DNA from: Natrinema salinisoli
Lineage (GTDB): Archaea; Halobacteriota; Halobacteria; Halobacteriales; Natrialbaceae
DNA: 64,000 nucleotides
Reading direction: 5' to 3'
Assembly: GCF_020405205.1 (NCBI RefSeq)
Contig: NZ_CP084469.1
Span: 2,604,001 to 2,668,000, forward strand
Part shown: piece after piece, positions 16,641 through 25,155 of the stretch
Layout: each line of letters starts with the position of its first letter
Position numbering within the stretch: the first letter of the stretch is position 1
The notes under the pieces: model-generated
The model's input: only the letters and a program-made list of their open reading frames with translations
Told to the model about the DNA's origin: nothing
Databases searched by the model: none
Made by a program: the position numbers and the translations under genes

Positions 16641-17939
16641 ATGTACGACCGAATCAAGGGCTTTCGTGACTTCTATCCCGGCGAGATGTCCGCCAGGCGG
16701 GCGACCATCGACGTGTTGGAGGGAACCGCCCGCGAATACGGCTTCCGCGAGATCGGGACGCCGGCCGTCGAGCGCGCCGAGATGTGGACCGACAAGAGCG
16801 GCGACGAGATCGTCGACGAACTCTACTCCTTCGAGGACAAGAGCGGGCGCCACGTCACGTTGACGCCCGAACTGACCCCGACGGTCGCCCGGATGGTCGT
16901 CGCCAAGCAACAGGAGCTCTCGAAGCCGATCAAGTGGGTCTCGACGCGGCCGTTCTGGCGCTACGAGCAGGTCCAGCAGGGTCGCTATCGCGAGTTCTAC
17001 CAGACCAACGTCGACATCTTCGGCTCGTCGGAGCCCGAAGCCGACGCCGAGATCCTCGCGTGGGCGGCCGACGCCCTCACGAACCTCGGACTCACCGGCG
17101 AGCACTTCGAGTTCCGGATCTCCCACAGGGACATCCTCGGCGGCGTCCTCGAGAGCTACGATACCGACGTCGACACCGAGGCGGCGATCCGTGCGGTCGA
17201 CAAGTCCGACAAGATCTCGCGGGCGGAGTACCACGACCTGCTGATCGAGGCGGGGCTGACCGCCGACCAGGCCGTCGAGTTCGACGACCTCATCGCCGAC
17301 GGCGATCTCGACGAGGTCGAGGCCTTCGCCGATACCGAGCGCGTGACGGCGGCCGTCGAGAACCTCCGGAACGTGCTCGCCGCCGCCGAGGATTTCGGTG
17401 CCCGCGAGTACTGTACCGTCTCGCTCGAGACGGCCCGCGGGCTGGACTATTACACGGGCGTGGTCTTCGAGTGTTTCGACTCGGCCGGGGAAGTTTCCCG
17501 ATCGATCTTCGGCGGCGGCCGCTACGACGACCTGATCGAAGGGTTCGGCGGCCAGCCGACGCCAGCGGTCGGCGTCGCGCCGGGTCACGCGACGCTGTCG
17601 CTCCTGTTGCAGCGGGCGGGTGTCTGGCCCGACGAGGAGATCCAGACCGACTACTACGTCCTCCAGATCGGCGACACGCGGGCGGAGGCGGCCCGGATCG
17701 TCCGAGAACTGCGCGAGCAGGGTCACGTCGTCGAGACCGACATCGCGGGGCGCTCGTTCGGCGGCCAGCTCGACTACGCGGATTCGATTAACGCCGAAAC
17801 TGTCGTCATCGTCGGCGAACAGGACCTCGCGAACGACGAGGTGACGATCAAGGACATGGAATCGGGCGACCAGACGCAGGTCCCGGTCGACGAATTCCCG
17901 GGCGATTTCGAGCGGCCGACGTTCGACGACCTCGCGTAG
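16641..17939 (+). CDS. hisS: Histidyl-tRNA synthetase
   Basis: A 432-residue class II aminoacyl-tRNA synthetase. Motif 1 region and motif 2 (WRYEQVQQGRYREFYQTNVDIFG) are intact, as are the histidine-specific segments TLTPELTPTVARMV, ARGLDYYTGVVFE and GGGRYDDLI. The C-terminal anticodon-binding domain starts around residue 335. It charges tRNA-His in the cytoplasm. An 18-bp perfect palindrome begins within its stop codon. Confidence 0.97.
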   Translation: MYDRIKGFRDFYPGEMSARRATIDVLEGTAREYGFREIGTPAVERAEMWTDKSGDEIVDELYSFEDKSGRHVTLTPELTPTVARMVVAKQQELSKPIKWVSTRPFWRYEQVQQGRYREFYQTNVDIFGSSEPEADAEILAWAADALTNLGLTGEHFEFRISHRDILGGVLESYDTDVDTEAAIRAVDKSDKISRAEYHDLLIEAGLTADQAVEFDDLIADGDLDEVEAFADTERVTAAVENLRNVLAAAEDFGAREYCTVSLETARGLDYYTGVVFECFDSAGEVSRSIFGGGRYDDLIEGFGGQPTPAVGVAPGHATLSLLLQRAGVWPDEEIQTDYYVLQIGDTRAEAARIVRELREQGHVVETDIAGRSFGGQLDYADSINAETVVIVGEQDLANDEVTIKDMESGDQTQVPVDEFPGDFERPTFDDLA

Positions 17940-17955
17940 GCGAACCGGTTCGCCT
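17938..17955 (+). terminator. Perfect 18-bp palindrome overlapping the hisS stop codon
   Basis: AGGCGAACCGGTTCGCCT is a perfect inverted repeat that starts on the second base of the hisS TAG. A hairpin at this place could end or stabilise the hisS transcript. There is no T-run after it, so a terminator role is only a guess. Confidence 0.35.
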
Positions 17956-17966
17956 GCACCTCTTAA

Positions 17967-18027
17967 ACACCCTCTATCGCATGGGTCGACTGGAGCCAGT
18001 TCCCGAGAGACAGGAATCAGAGGGTGT
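17967..18027 (+). promoter_or_regulatory. Inverted repeat overlapping the doxX promoter region
   Basis: ACACCCTCT (17967-17975) and AGAGGGTGT (18019-18027) are perfect 9-bp inverted arms 43 nt apart. The right arm runs into a TATA-like TGTATTAA (18025-18032), about 45 nt before the doxX ATG. This arrangement fits an operator for a repressor at the doxX promoter, which is inference. Confidence 0.45.
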
Positions 18028-18059
18028 ATTAACGCCTGAGAGTGCCAATCATCACCTGT

Positions 18060-18066
18060 GAGGTGA
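18060..18066 (+). promoter_or_regulatory. Shine-Dalgarno site of doxX
   Basis: GAGGTGA, complementary to the 3' end of archaeal 16S rRNA, lies 6 nt before the ATG at 18073. It is one of the few clear ribosome binding sites before a first gene in this window and indicates a leadered mRNA for doxX. Confidence 0.6.
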
Positions 18067-18072
18067 AGCCCA

Positions 18073-18606
18073 ATGACAACTAACGAAGCCACTGTCCAGT
18101 GGCTTGGCAGGCGGGAAGAGTTCGAGTACGCCGATTCGGTCGCCGGCTACGTGCTGGTGGCGGTGCGGCTACTCGTCGGCTACTGGTTCCTCCACTCGGG
18201 GTGGACCAAGTTCGCGTTCGTCGCGGGTGAGCCGTTCGACGCGGCCGGCTACCTGCAGAACGCCTCCTCGCCCATCGCCGGCCTCTTCGAGGTCGTCGCC
18301 GGGACGCCCTGGCTGCTCGAGGTGACCAACGTGATGATTCCCCTCGGTGAATTCCTCATCGGGCTGGGACTCATCCTGGGGGCGCTCGTGCGCCTCGCCG
18401 CCTTCTTCGGCGGCGTCCTGATGACGTTGTTCTACCTGGGCAACGCCGACTGGGCGCACGGTTACGTCAACGGGGACCTGCTGGGACTCCTCATGTTCGT
18501 GATCGTCGGCGTCTTCGCCGCGGGCCGGATCCTCGGCGTCGACGCCTACCTCGAAGAGACGGCGTTCGTCCGGCAGCGACCGTGGCTGCGCTACCTCCTC
18601 GGCTGA
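18073..18606 (+). CDS. DoxX family membrane protein
   Basis: A 177-residue membrane protein of the DoxX family with four predicted helices (about 25-45, 75-97, 106-127, 135-153). The family pattern RLLVGYWFLHSGWTKF in helix 1 is clear. DoxX was first described as a small subunit of the archaeal terminal quinol oxidase/thiosulfate:quinone oxidoreductase; most homologues have unknown substrates. The gene has its own promoter region with an inverted repeat and a Shine-Dalgarno site, and it converges with the small zinc-finger gene. Confidence 0.88.
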   Translation: MTTNEATVQWLGRREEFEYADSVAGYVLVAVRLLVGYWFLHSGWTKFAFVAGEPFDAAGYLQNASSPIAGLFEVVAGTPWLLEVTNVMIPLGEFLIGLGLILGALVRLAAFFGGVLMTLFYLGNADWAHGYVNGDLLGLLMFVIVGVFAAGRILGVDAYLEETAFVRQRPWLRYLLG

Positions 18607-18627
18607 CGGGGAGGGGACACGGTCGAC

Positions 18628-18843
18628 TTACTGCTTTTTCGACGGATCGGGCGCGCGTTCGTTCGGTTCGGTCACGGACTCGATTCCTTCGTCGTTCGAG
18701 AGCCGATCTGCCGCGTCGCAGCGCTCGACCGGCGAGTGACCGGTCTCGACGAAGTGGTCGATCATCGCGCGACTGCAGTCGCCCGCCTCGTCCTCCTCGG
18801 CTCGGTACTGCCATTCACACTCACCACAGTACGCCCCCGGCAC
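18628..18843 (-). CDS. Small zinc-finger protein
   Basis: A 71-residue protein with a CxxC pair near the N-terminus (AYCGECEW) and a His pair about 20 residues later (DHFVETGH), giving a likely CCHH zinc site. The C-terminal 25 residues are acidic and probably disordered. It belongs to the very small zinc-finger proteins abundant in haloarchaea, several of which have been linked to regulation or biofilm phenotypes; the role of this one is unknown. Confidence 0.8.
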   Translation of the reverse strand: MPGAYCGECEWQYRAEEDEAGDCSRAMIDHFVETGHSPVERCDAADRLSNDEGIESVTEPNERAPDPSKKQ

Positions 18844-18904
18844 GCGTGAGTCGTCGGACGCCGGTTTAATGAACGGTCGGGTTCACACGCCGCTGGCTTA
18901 TCCC

Positions 18905-18956
18905 CCGCCGATCGGCGGTGTCACCCACTGCAGGTCCCACCCTTAACTGCGGTGGG
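18905..18956 (+). promoter_or_regulatory. Two inverted repeats at the sulfatase promoter
   Basis: CCGCCGATCGGCGG (18905-18918) is a perfect palindrome. CCCACC (18936-18941) and GGTGGG (18951-18956) flank a TATA-like CTTAAC (18942-18947), about 27 nt before the sulfatase ATG at 18972. Symmetric sites around the TATA box suggest control by a dimeric repressor. Confidence 0.5.
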
Positions 18957-18971
18957 GGTGTACCTCGCCCG

Positions 18972-20450
18972 ATGGCCGACGCCGACACCCGCCCGAACGT
19001 CCTGTTCGTCCTCACCGATCAGGAGCGATACGACTGTAGCGCACCCGATGGGGAACCCGTCGAGACTCCGACCATAGACCGGCTTTCCGGGGAGGGAGTC
19101 GGCTTCGAGCGGGCGTTCACGCCGATCAGTATCTGCTCGAGCGCTCGCGCCTCGCTGCTGACGGGCCAGTTCCCCCACGGCCACGGGATGCTGAACAACT
19201 GCCACGAACCGGACGCGATTCTGGCGGACCTCCCCGACGACCTGCCGACGTTCTCGGAGGAACTCGTCACCGCGGGATACGACCTCACCTACACGGGGAA
19301 GTGGCACGCCGGCCGCGACCAGACCCCCGCAGACTTCGGCTTTTCGTACCTCGGGGGCAGCGACAAACACCACGACGACATCGACGAGGCGTTCCGCGAA
19401 TATCGCGAGGAACGGGGGACCCCCGTCGGCGAGGCCGCTCTCGAGGACGAGATTTATACTGGCGACGATCCCAGAGACGGCTCCGACGGAACGTTCGTCG
19501 CCGCGAAGACGTCCGTCGACGTCGAGGACACGCGGGCCTACTTCCTCGCGGAACGGACCATCGACGCGATCGAGGCTCACGCCGACGGCAACCGGGACGA
19601 ACCCTTCTTCCACCGGACGGACTTCTACGGACCACACCACCCCTACGTCGTTCCGGAACCGTACGCCTCGATGTACGACCCCGACGGGATCGAGCCGCCC
19701 GCAAGCTACGCGGAAACCTACGACGGGAAACCGCAAGTCCACGAGAACTACCTCGCCTACCGCGGCGTCACCGACTTCGACTGGGAGCTGTGGGCCGAGG
19801 CCGTCGCGAAGTACTGGGGGTTCGTCACGCTGATCGACCACCAGCTCGAGCGGATCCTCGAGACGCTCGAAGAGGAGGGGCTTGCCGACGAGACGGTCGT
19901 GATCCACGCCTCGGACCACGGCGACTTCGTCGGGGGCCACCGCCAGTTCAACAAGGGCCCGCTGATGTACGACGACACCTACCGGATTCCGCTGCAGATC
20001 CGCTGGCCGGGCGTAACTGACGGCGGTTCGACGTGCGACACGCCCGTTCACTTGCATGACCTCGCGGCCACGTTTCTCGATCTCGCGGACATCTCCCCAC
20101 CCGACAGTTTCGATTCTCGGAGTCTGGTTCCCATCCTCGAGAACGACGGCGACCTGCCGGCCGACACCGAGTGGGCGGACTCGGCGTTCGCGCAGTACCA
20201 CGGCGACGAGTTCGGTCTCTACAGTCAGCGGATGGTCCGTACGGCGGGGTACAAGTACGTCTACAACGGTCCCGATATCGACGAACTGTACGACCTCGAG
20301 ACGGACTCGGCGGAGTTGCGGAACCTGATCGACCATCCCGCGTACGGGGACGTCCGGCGAGAGATGCGGGAGCGACTGATCGACTGGATGGAGGAGACGG
20401 CGGATCCGAATCGCGTCTGGGTGACGGACGTGCTCGAGAACGCGTCGTAG
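18972..20450 (+). CDS. Sulfatase / alkaline-phosphatase superfamily hydrolase
   Basis: A 492-residue sulfatase-fold enzyme. The start of the fold NVLFVLTDQERYD gives metal ligand Asp16. The active-site segment is ICSSARASLLTG with Cys55, which would be converted to formylglycine in a true sulfatase. The second metal site is HASDHGDFVGGHRQFNKGP. The site reads CSSAR, lacking the proline of the usual CxPxR recognition pattern, so its modification is uncertain. No signal peptide is present, so it is probably cytoplasmic. It could hydrolyse sulfate esters, phosphodiesters or phosphonate esters. The start at 18972 fits the TATA-like box at 18942-18947. Confidence 0.88.
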   Translation: MADADTRPNVLFVLTDQERYDCSAPDGEPVETPTIDRLSGEGVGFERAFTPISICSSARASLLTGQFPHGHGMLNNCHEPDAILADLPDDLPTFSEELVTAGYDLTYTGKWHAGRDQTPADFGFSYLGGSDKHHDDIDEAFREYREERGTPVGEAALEDEIYTGDDPRDGSDGTFVAAKTSVDVEDTRAYFLAERTIDAIEAHADGNRDEPFFHRTDFYGPHHPYVVPEPYASMYDPDGIEPPASYAETYDGKPQVHENYLAYRGVTDFDWELWAEAVAKYWGFVTLIDHQLERILETLEEEGLADETVVIHASDHGDFVGGHRQFNKGPLMYDDTYRIPLQIRWPGVTDGGSTCDTPVHLHDLAATFLDLADISPPDSFDSRSLVPILENDGDLPADTEWADSAFAQYHGDEFGLYSQRMVRTAGYKYVYNGPDIDELYDLETDSAELRNLIDHPAYGDVRREMRERLIDWMEETADPNRVWVTDVLENAS

Positions 20451-20505
20451 CGCTACCGATCGCGGATCGCGTACTGATTCCGCCGTCGTACGGCCGGCGA
20501 GTCGA

Positions 20506-21666
20506 TCACTCGAGCAGTGCCGCCGGCTCGAGCGACTGCGACGGCGCTGCGAGCCAGTCGGGTCGCTCGCCCTCGCCCGTGACCGCCAGCACGTCGGCGA
20601 TCCGGATTCGGGTGTCCGCACCGACCTGCCCGGCGACGTCGATTCGGACGACCGTTCCGGGGCCGACGTCGTCGCCGCCCTCGACGGGGCGCTCCCGGGG
20701 CTCGAGCCCGACGCCGGCGACGTCGGTTTCGATCGCGTCGCCCTCGGCGAACCCGAACGAACGAACCTCCGCCTCGAGGTCGGCCTCGACGGCCGTCACC
20801 GATTCCGTCCCGGCGGTCAGCATCGACCGCGCCGAGCGGAACGATTGGGTGACAGCGACGTGGACCCGTCGTTCGCGGCCGCCGTCGCTGTCGACGACCA
20901 GCGTCCGAACCAGTCCGCCGTAGTAGCCGGTCGGTCCGCGCGGGGCTGCCTCGAGGACGATCGGCTCGCCGGGTCGGAGCGGTTCCGCGTCGGTCCCGTC
21001 ACTCGAGTCGGGATTGACGGCAGTGGTACCGGCCGGAAACGCACCCGCTTCGACGATGGCTTCGTCGATAGCGATCCGCAACCGAGCGGGTGTCAGCGGT
21101 TCGGGATCGGAGCGGTCGCTCTCGGGTATCTCGAGTCGCCCGTCGACGACCGTCGCATCGGCCAGGATCGACGCCGCTCGCCGGATTCCGGCACTCGCCG
21201 CCCGCTGGGCGGCCGCGATTCCATCTCGCTCGCCGACCGTCTTCGTCGCTCGAGCGCGCTCGAGGGCGTCCGTCGACGCCAGCTCGAAGCCCGCGTGCTC
21301 GAGGTAGAGTGCTGCGTCGTGTGGCACCCGGGGCGGGGTCAGTATCGTTCCCTCGAGTCCGCGGTCGGCGAGCGACGACGCGAGTCGCTCGGCGGGATCG
21401 CCCCGCACCTCATCGTCGGCGGACTGGACGACCCACTCCTTTTCGGCGCGGAGGTACGCGACTGCGGTGCGTCCAGCGGCCGGTGCTGGACAGGTATACC
21501 TGATCCCCGGATCGCGGTCGGTCCCGACGTGAACGAACGCGGCGGCGTCGCGCTCCGAGAGGATCGCAGAAACGACGCTGGCCGCGTGGTCGCGCCGCTC
21601 GAGCACGGATTCGACGCTGTCTGCGGATCGATCCCCGCCGACACCGCGGCCGTTCCCACCAGTCAC
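20506..21666 (-). CDS. M24 (pita-bread fold) peptidase homologue with all metal ligands replaced
   Basis: A 386-residue protein with the aminopeptidase P/creatinase layout: an N-terminal domain to about residue 150 and a C-terminal pita-bread domain. The five metal ligands of the family (Asp, Asp, His, Glu, Glu) appear replaced: IVLEAAP in place of the first Asp segment, YYGGLVRT for the second, DVAGVGLEPRERP for the GHG segment, VVRIDVAGQ for the EPG segment and RIRIADVL for RIED. It is therefore probably not a peptidase. Its ATG overlaps the stop of the helicase gene by 4 nt, so the two are made together. Catalytically dead pita-bread domains elsewhere bind proteins, for example in Spt16. 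Confidence 0.82.
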   Translation of the reverse strand: MTGGNGRGVGGDRSADSVESVLERRDHAASVVSAILSERDAAAFVHVGTDRDPGIRYTCPAPAAGRTAVAYLRAEKEWVVQSADDEVRGDPAERLASSLADRGLEGTILTPPRVPHDAALYLEHAGFELASTDALERARATKTVGERDGIAAAQRAASAGIRRAASILADATVVDGRLEIPESDRSDPEPLTPARLRIAIDEAIVEAGAFPAGTTAVNPDSSDGTDAEPLRPGEPIVLEAAPRGPTGYYGGLVRTLVVDSDGGRERRVHVAVTQSFRSARSMLTAGTESVTAVEADLEAEVRSFGFAEGDAIETDVAGVGLEPRERPVEGGDDVGPGTVVRIDVAGQVGADTRIRIADVLAVTGEGERPDWLAAPSQSLEPAALLE

Positions 21667-23546
21667 GGCGCTTCGGCTTCGGCCTCGACCTCGTCTGCGT
21701 CAGCATCGGCGTCGGCCACGGGCTCCTGTGCCTGCTCGATCAGCTCCTCGAGGGTCGAGTCGGTCAGCCGATTCTGTAGCAGGACGTCGATCGGGAGCGT
21801 CGGCGCGCCGTCGACGAGGTTCTCGAGCAGGACGAGCCGTTCGCGGGCGCGGGACATGCCGACGTAGAAGACGCGGCGTTCGTTGTCGGTCAGGACGGGG
21901 ACCGGCGAGGTGGTCTTGGTGAACTCCTCGCAGTTGGGGATGTCCGTGGGGTCGTCGACGGTGGCGACCATCTGCTCGACGACCTTCTCGGTGAGGTCGG
22001 TTCCGACGAAGACGTGGTCGGCCTCGCGACCCTTCGCGGAGTGGATCGTGCCGACGCGGACGCGGTCGGTCGCCATGCCCTGATACTCGCCGATCGCGAA
22101 GTACGATCGGACGCTCTTCTTCTGGAAGTTGGTGACCTTCCGGAGCATGTCGGCCGCCGAGCCTGGACCGGGCATGAACGGGGCGTGATCCTCGATGACG
22201 TCGGCGGGGATCATGAGATCCTCGAGGTCCTCGATACCCGCCTCTTCCTGCCGGTCGTCGATCTCGTCGAAGAGGGCGTCGCGCTCGTTGGTACCGAAGG
22301 CCGACTCCTGGAGCATGTCGGCGAGCCGCCGAGCCTGCAGGCCGGTGACGTCGTCGCCCGCGTCGATCGCCTCGACCGCGCGGACGTACTGGGTGAGCCG
22401 GTCGGTCCACATCCGCTGGTCGGTCAGCGAGGTGAAGGGGACGCCCTCGGTGATGAACTCGTCGATGAACTGGAACATCTGGTAGCGGGCCCGGAACAGC
22501 ACCATGATCGTGCCATCGCCCTCGACGAGCGTGCGGCGAACCATCCGGACCACGTCGAGCATCGAGCCGTTCGTGCGGGCCTCGACGGCCCCGCCTTCGG
22601 TCCGGGGCTTGAGGTCCTTGTCCTGGCGCTGATCGATGTGACGGATCTCCTTGTTGACCGCGTTGAGGACGTTGGAAGGGAGTCGATAGGAGTTCGGGAG
22701 GATGATGTCCTCGTCGACTTCTTCCTCGAGAAGGAGCGCGGGGTCGGCGCCCTGCCAGGAGTAGACGACCTGGTCGTCGTCGCCGGCGATCAAGACCTGC
22801 TTCATGTGCGGTTTCCACTCCTCGTAGACGTCGTACTGCAGCGTGGTAATGTCCTGAAACTCGTCGATCACCAGGTAGTCGACGCTGGGCAGGAGCGAGC
22901 GCTGCTTGACTCGCTCGAGCATGTCGGCGAAGCCGATCTTGCCGTGTTCGCCCTTGTAGGAGCGCCAGGCGCGGATCGCTTCGGGGACGTCGATCCGGTC
23001 GTCGTCGCTGGGCCAGGTGGGGGTGTACTTGTTGCCTTCCTGAGCGTTGGGGTCGATCTCGGGCGGGAGACGGACCTCCTCTTCGTCCCACTGGAAGGGG
23101 ACGTCGTACCAGTCGGCGACCTCGCGACTGGTCCGCTGGAGCCACTGGCTCGTCGCGATGACCTTGTTCCCGATCGTGGTCGAGCGCGCAGTACGGCGGC
23201 CGGCGCCCGAATACTCGTCTTCGTATTCGATCCCGTACTCCTCGCAGAACTCCTCTTTATCGGATTCGCCGATAACGTCGCTCCGAGAGAGGTCGAGCAG
23301 CTCGTAGGCCTTCGCGTGCATCGTACAGACGTTGCCCTGCAGGGCACGGGGACTCTCGTCGAGCCGGTCGGCGAGGCGTTCCCGAACCTCCTGCGCTGCC
23401 GCTCGTGTGTACGAGACGACGAGAATATCTCGAAAGGTGACGCCGTCCTGCTCGAGGATTTCCTCGACGTGGTCGAGAAGGGCAGTCGTCTTGCCGCTTC
23501 CCGGACCACCGAACAGGCGGGTAACCGTCGTGTCCGTCGTAGTCAT
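21663..23546 (-). CDS. UvrD/Rep-family superfamily 1 helicase
   Basis: A 627-residue SF1A helicase. Walker A GGPGSGKT is at residues 13-20; motif II is VIDEFQD; motif III DDDQVVYSWQGADP; motif IV-V GTIHSAKGREADHVFVG; motif VI YVGMSRARERLVLLE. A 30-residue Ala/Asp/Glu-rich tail follows. The family unwinds DNA 3' to 5' and acts in repair or replication restart. The strong start at 23546 begins MTTTDTTVTRLFGGPG. It leads an operon with the degenerate M24 homologue, which suggests a partner role for that protein. Confidence 0.92.
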   Translation of the reverse strand: MTTTDTTVTRLFGGPGSGKTTALLDHVEEILEQDGVTFRDILVVSYTRAAAQEVRERLADRLDESPRALQGNVCTMHAKAYELLDLSRSDVIGESDKEEFCEEYGIEYEDEYSGAGRRTARSTTIGNKVIATSQWLQRTSREVADWYDVPFQWDEEEVRLPPEIDPNAQEGNKYTPTWPSDDDRIDVPEAIRAWRSYKGEHGKIGFADMLERVKQRSLLPSVDYLVIDEFQDITTLQYDVYEEWKPHMKQVLIAGDDDQVVYSWQGADPALLLEEEVDEDIILPNSYRLPSNVLNAVNKEIRHIDQRQDKDLKPRTEGGAVEARTNGSMLDVVRMVRRTLVEGDGTIMVLFRARYQMFQFIDEFITEGVPFTSLTDQRMWTDRLTQYVRAVEAIDAGDDVTGLQARRLADMLQESAFGTNERDALFDEIDDRQEEAGIEDLEDLMIPADVIEDHAPFMPGPGSAADMLRKVTNFQKKSVRSYFAIGEYQGMATDRVRVGTIHSAKGREADHVFVGTDLTEKVVEQMVATVDDPTDIPNCEEFTKTTSPVPVLTDNERRVFYVGMSRARERLVLLENLVDGAPTLPIDVLLQNRLTDSTLEELIEQAQEPVADADADADEVEAEAEAP

Positions 23547-23609
23547 TGTAGCTGAACAGGAGCGCGATACCCATAAGTGACGTGGGTTTTCTTCGACAGA
23601 AATCGGCGG

Positions 23610-23768
23610 TTATGGATCTCGGGGAGAGCGGGCGTCTCGGACGTCGGCACCGTCACGAATTTTGTCCTGACAGTCCGGACAGACGCGCGGATCGTCGACA
23701 TCGCGGGGAGTGAATACGCGGGCGTACGCCTCCGTGACGAACCCACCACAGTTCTGGCATTCCGGCAT
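23610..23768 (-). CDS. Very small zinc-ribbon protein (DUF7563 type)
   Basis: A 52-residue protein read from ATG at 23768 to TAA at 23610. Two Cys pairs, CQNC at residues 4-7 and CPDC at 30-33, are spaced for a single zinc ribbon; VTEAYARVF between them is the hydrophobic core. The composition of the last 15 residues (Arg/Asp) is polar and probably disordered. The family, recalled as DUF7563, occurs widely in haloarchaea with unknown function. Its length explains why gene finders may miss it. Confidence 0.75.
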   Translation of the reverse strand: MPECQNCGGFVTEAYARVFTPRDVDDPRVCPDCQDKIRDGADVRDARSPRDP

Positions 23769-23927
23769 AGTAGTGTCAATCGACTATACAGAACAACACA
23801 TTATAGTTGTGTCGAATTGATGTTGATAAAAACGGTGCTACACCCGAGGAGTACCGTCGCATTACGTGCCGAACAGTGATCGTCGACCACTCACAAAACA
23901 GTAGCGTTCGGCCCCGTCGCAACCCGA

Positions 23928-24113
23928 CTACGGCGCCGGTTGCCAGCCACAGACAGTACAGGACGTCGCTGACGTGTCGTGGAGGCCGCCACACTCCGGA
24001 CACTGCTTCTTGTTATACTCCTGCTCCCACCCTACTCGTTCGACGGAGTGACCGCGATCGGACAGGAATTGGTCCATGACGTCGTCACCGGCATCAGTGG
24101 GTGAGGTTGCCAT
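23928..24113 (-). CDS. HVO_0416-type small zinc-finger protein
   Basis: A 61-residue protein. The N-terminal part MATSPTDAGDDVMDQFLSDRG is a short acidic helix, followed by YNKKQCPECGGLHD and SCTVCGW, giving a CPEC/CTVC zinc site. It matches the family named after Haloferax HVO_0416. The start at 24113 was chosen over in-frame upstream ATGs because the family begins here and a TATA-like ATTTAA on the minus strand (24139-24144) is about 27 nt upstream. An inverted repeat lies between that box and the start. Confidence 0.85.
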   Translation of the reverse strand: MATSPTDAGDDVMDQFLSDRGHSVERVGWEQEYNKKQCPECGGLHDTSATSCTVCGWQPAP

Positions 24114-24114
24114 A

Positions 24115-24132
24115 GGTGTGTGAAGGCACACC
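24115..24132 (-). promoter_or_regulatory. Inverted repeat between TATA box and start of the HVO_0416-type gene
   Basis: GGTGTG (24115-24120) and CACACC (24127-24132) are 6-bp inverted arms with a 6-nt centre. They lie between the TATA-like box and the start codon, in the place where a bound repressor would block initiation. Confidence 0.4.
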
Positions 24133-24282
24133 ACACTATTAAATGGTCGGGTCGATGAAGGTCCTGCCACCTCTCCGAGACCACGCGTCGTCGCATCGAC
24201 CACGGAATCGTCGCGAACCCGGTCACGGGATCGACGAGAATCGACCCGCGGACTTTTCTCCCTCTCGTGCCAACGTGTCTCT

Positions 24283-25119
24283 ATGAGCGACCTGCGCCTC
24301 GATTCGACCCAACTCGATCGCTACTCGAGACACGTCATCATGGACGAGATCGGGCCCGAGGGCCAGCAACGGCTGCTCGAGGGATCCGTCCTGATCGTCG
24401 GTGCGGGCGGCCTCGGCTCGCCGGCGATTCAGTACCTCGCCGCCGCCGGTGTCGGCCGGCTGGGAATCGTCGACGACGACGTCGTCGAGCGGTCGAACCT
24501 GCAGCGCCAGATCGTCCACGGCGACGCCGACGTGGGCCGCCCGAAAGTCGAGAGCGCCGCCGACTACGTCGCCGCGCTGAATCCGGACATCGACGTCGAG
24601 ACCCACGAGGTCCGCGTTACGCCCGAGACGGTCGACGAACTGGTCTCGGCGTACGATATCGTCCTCGACGCCAGCGACAATTTCGCGACCCGGTACCTGC
24701 TCAACGACCACTGCGTCCTGACCGAGACGCCGCTGTTCCACGGCGCGATCTACCGCTTCGAGGGCCAGATCACGTCCTTCACCAACGAGCGCGGCGGCGA
24801 CGACTCGCCCCCGTGTTACCGGTGTGTCTTCCCCGAAGCCCCCGAGCCCGGTACCGTCCCCGACTGTGCCACCACGGGCGTGCTCGGCGTCCTCCCCGGG
24901 ACCGTCGGCTGCATTCAGGCCACCGAGGTCGTCAAGTACCTGCTCGGGAAGGGCGAACTGCTCGAGGGCCGCCTGCTGATGTACGACGCGATGGACATGA
25001 GCTTCGAGGAAGTCCCCGTCCAGCCGAACCCGGCGTGTCCGGTCTGCGGAGAGGACCCGGAAATCGAATCCGTCAGTGACGTGGCGTACGAAGGAACCTG
25101 CGAGATTTCGGCTGACTGA
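24283..25119 (+). CDS. ubaA: SAMP-activating E1-like enzyme (MoeB/ThiF family)
   Basis: A 278-residue E1-like enzyme. The nucleotide loop GAGGLGSPAIQYLAAAG starts at residue 40, SNLQRQ and DASDNFATRY follow, catalytic Cys195 is in PDCATTGVLG, and zinc-binding pairs are C178/C181 and C252/C255. In Haloferax, UbaA adenylates the ubiquitin-like SAMPs for protein modification and for sulfur transfer to molybdopterin and tRNA. There is no C-terminal rhodanese domain. Here it stands alone between small zinc-finger genes and a membrane protein gene; moaE, a pathway partner, is 13 kb away. Confidence 0.94.
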   Translation: MSDLRLDSTQLDRYSRHVIMDEIGPEGQQRLLEGSVLIVGAGGLGSPAIQYLAAAGVGRLGIVDDDVVERSNLQRQIVHGDADVGRPKVESAADYVAALNPDIDVETHEVRVTPETVDELVSAYDIVLDASDNFATRYLLNDHCVLTETPLFHGAIYRFEGQITSFTNERGGDDSPPCYRCVFPEAPEPGTVPDCATTGVLGVLPGTVGCIQATEVVKYLLGKGELLEGRLLMYDAMDMSFEEVPVQPNPACPVCGEDPEIESVSDVAYEGTCEISAD

Positions 25120-25155
25120 CTGCGAGTTGTCGAACCGCGAGCCGAACGACGCGGT

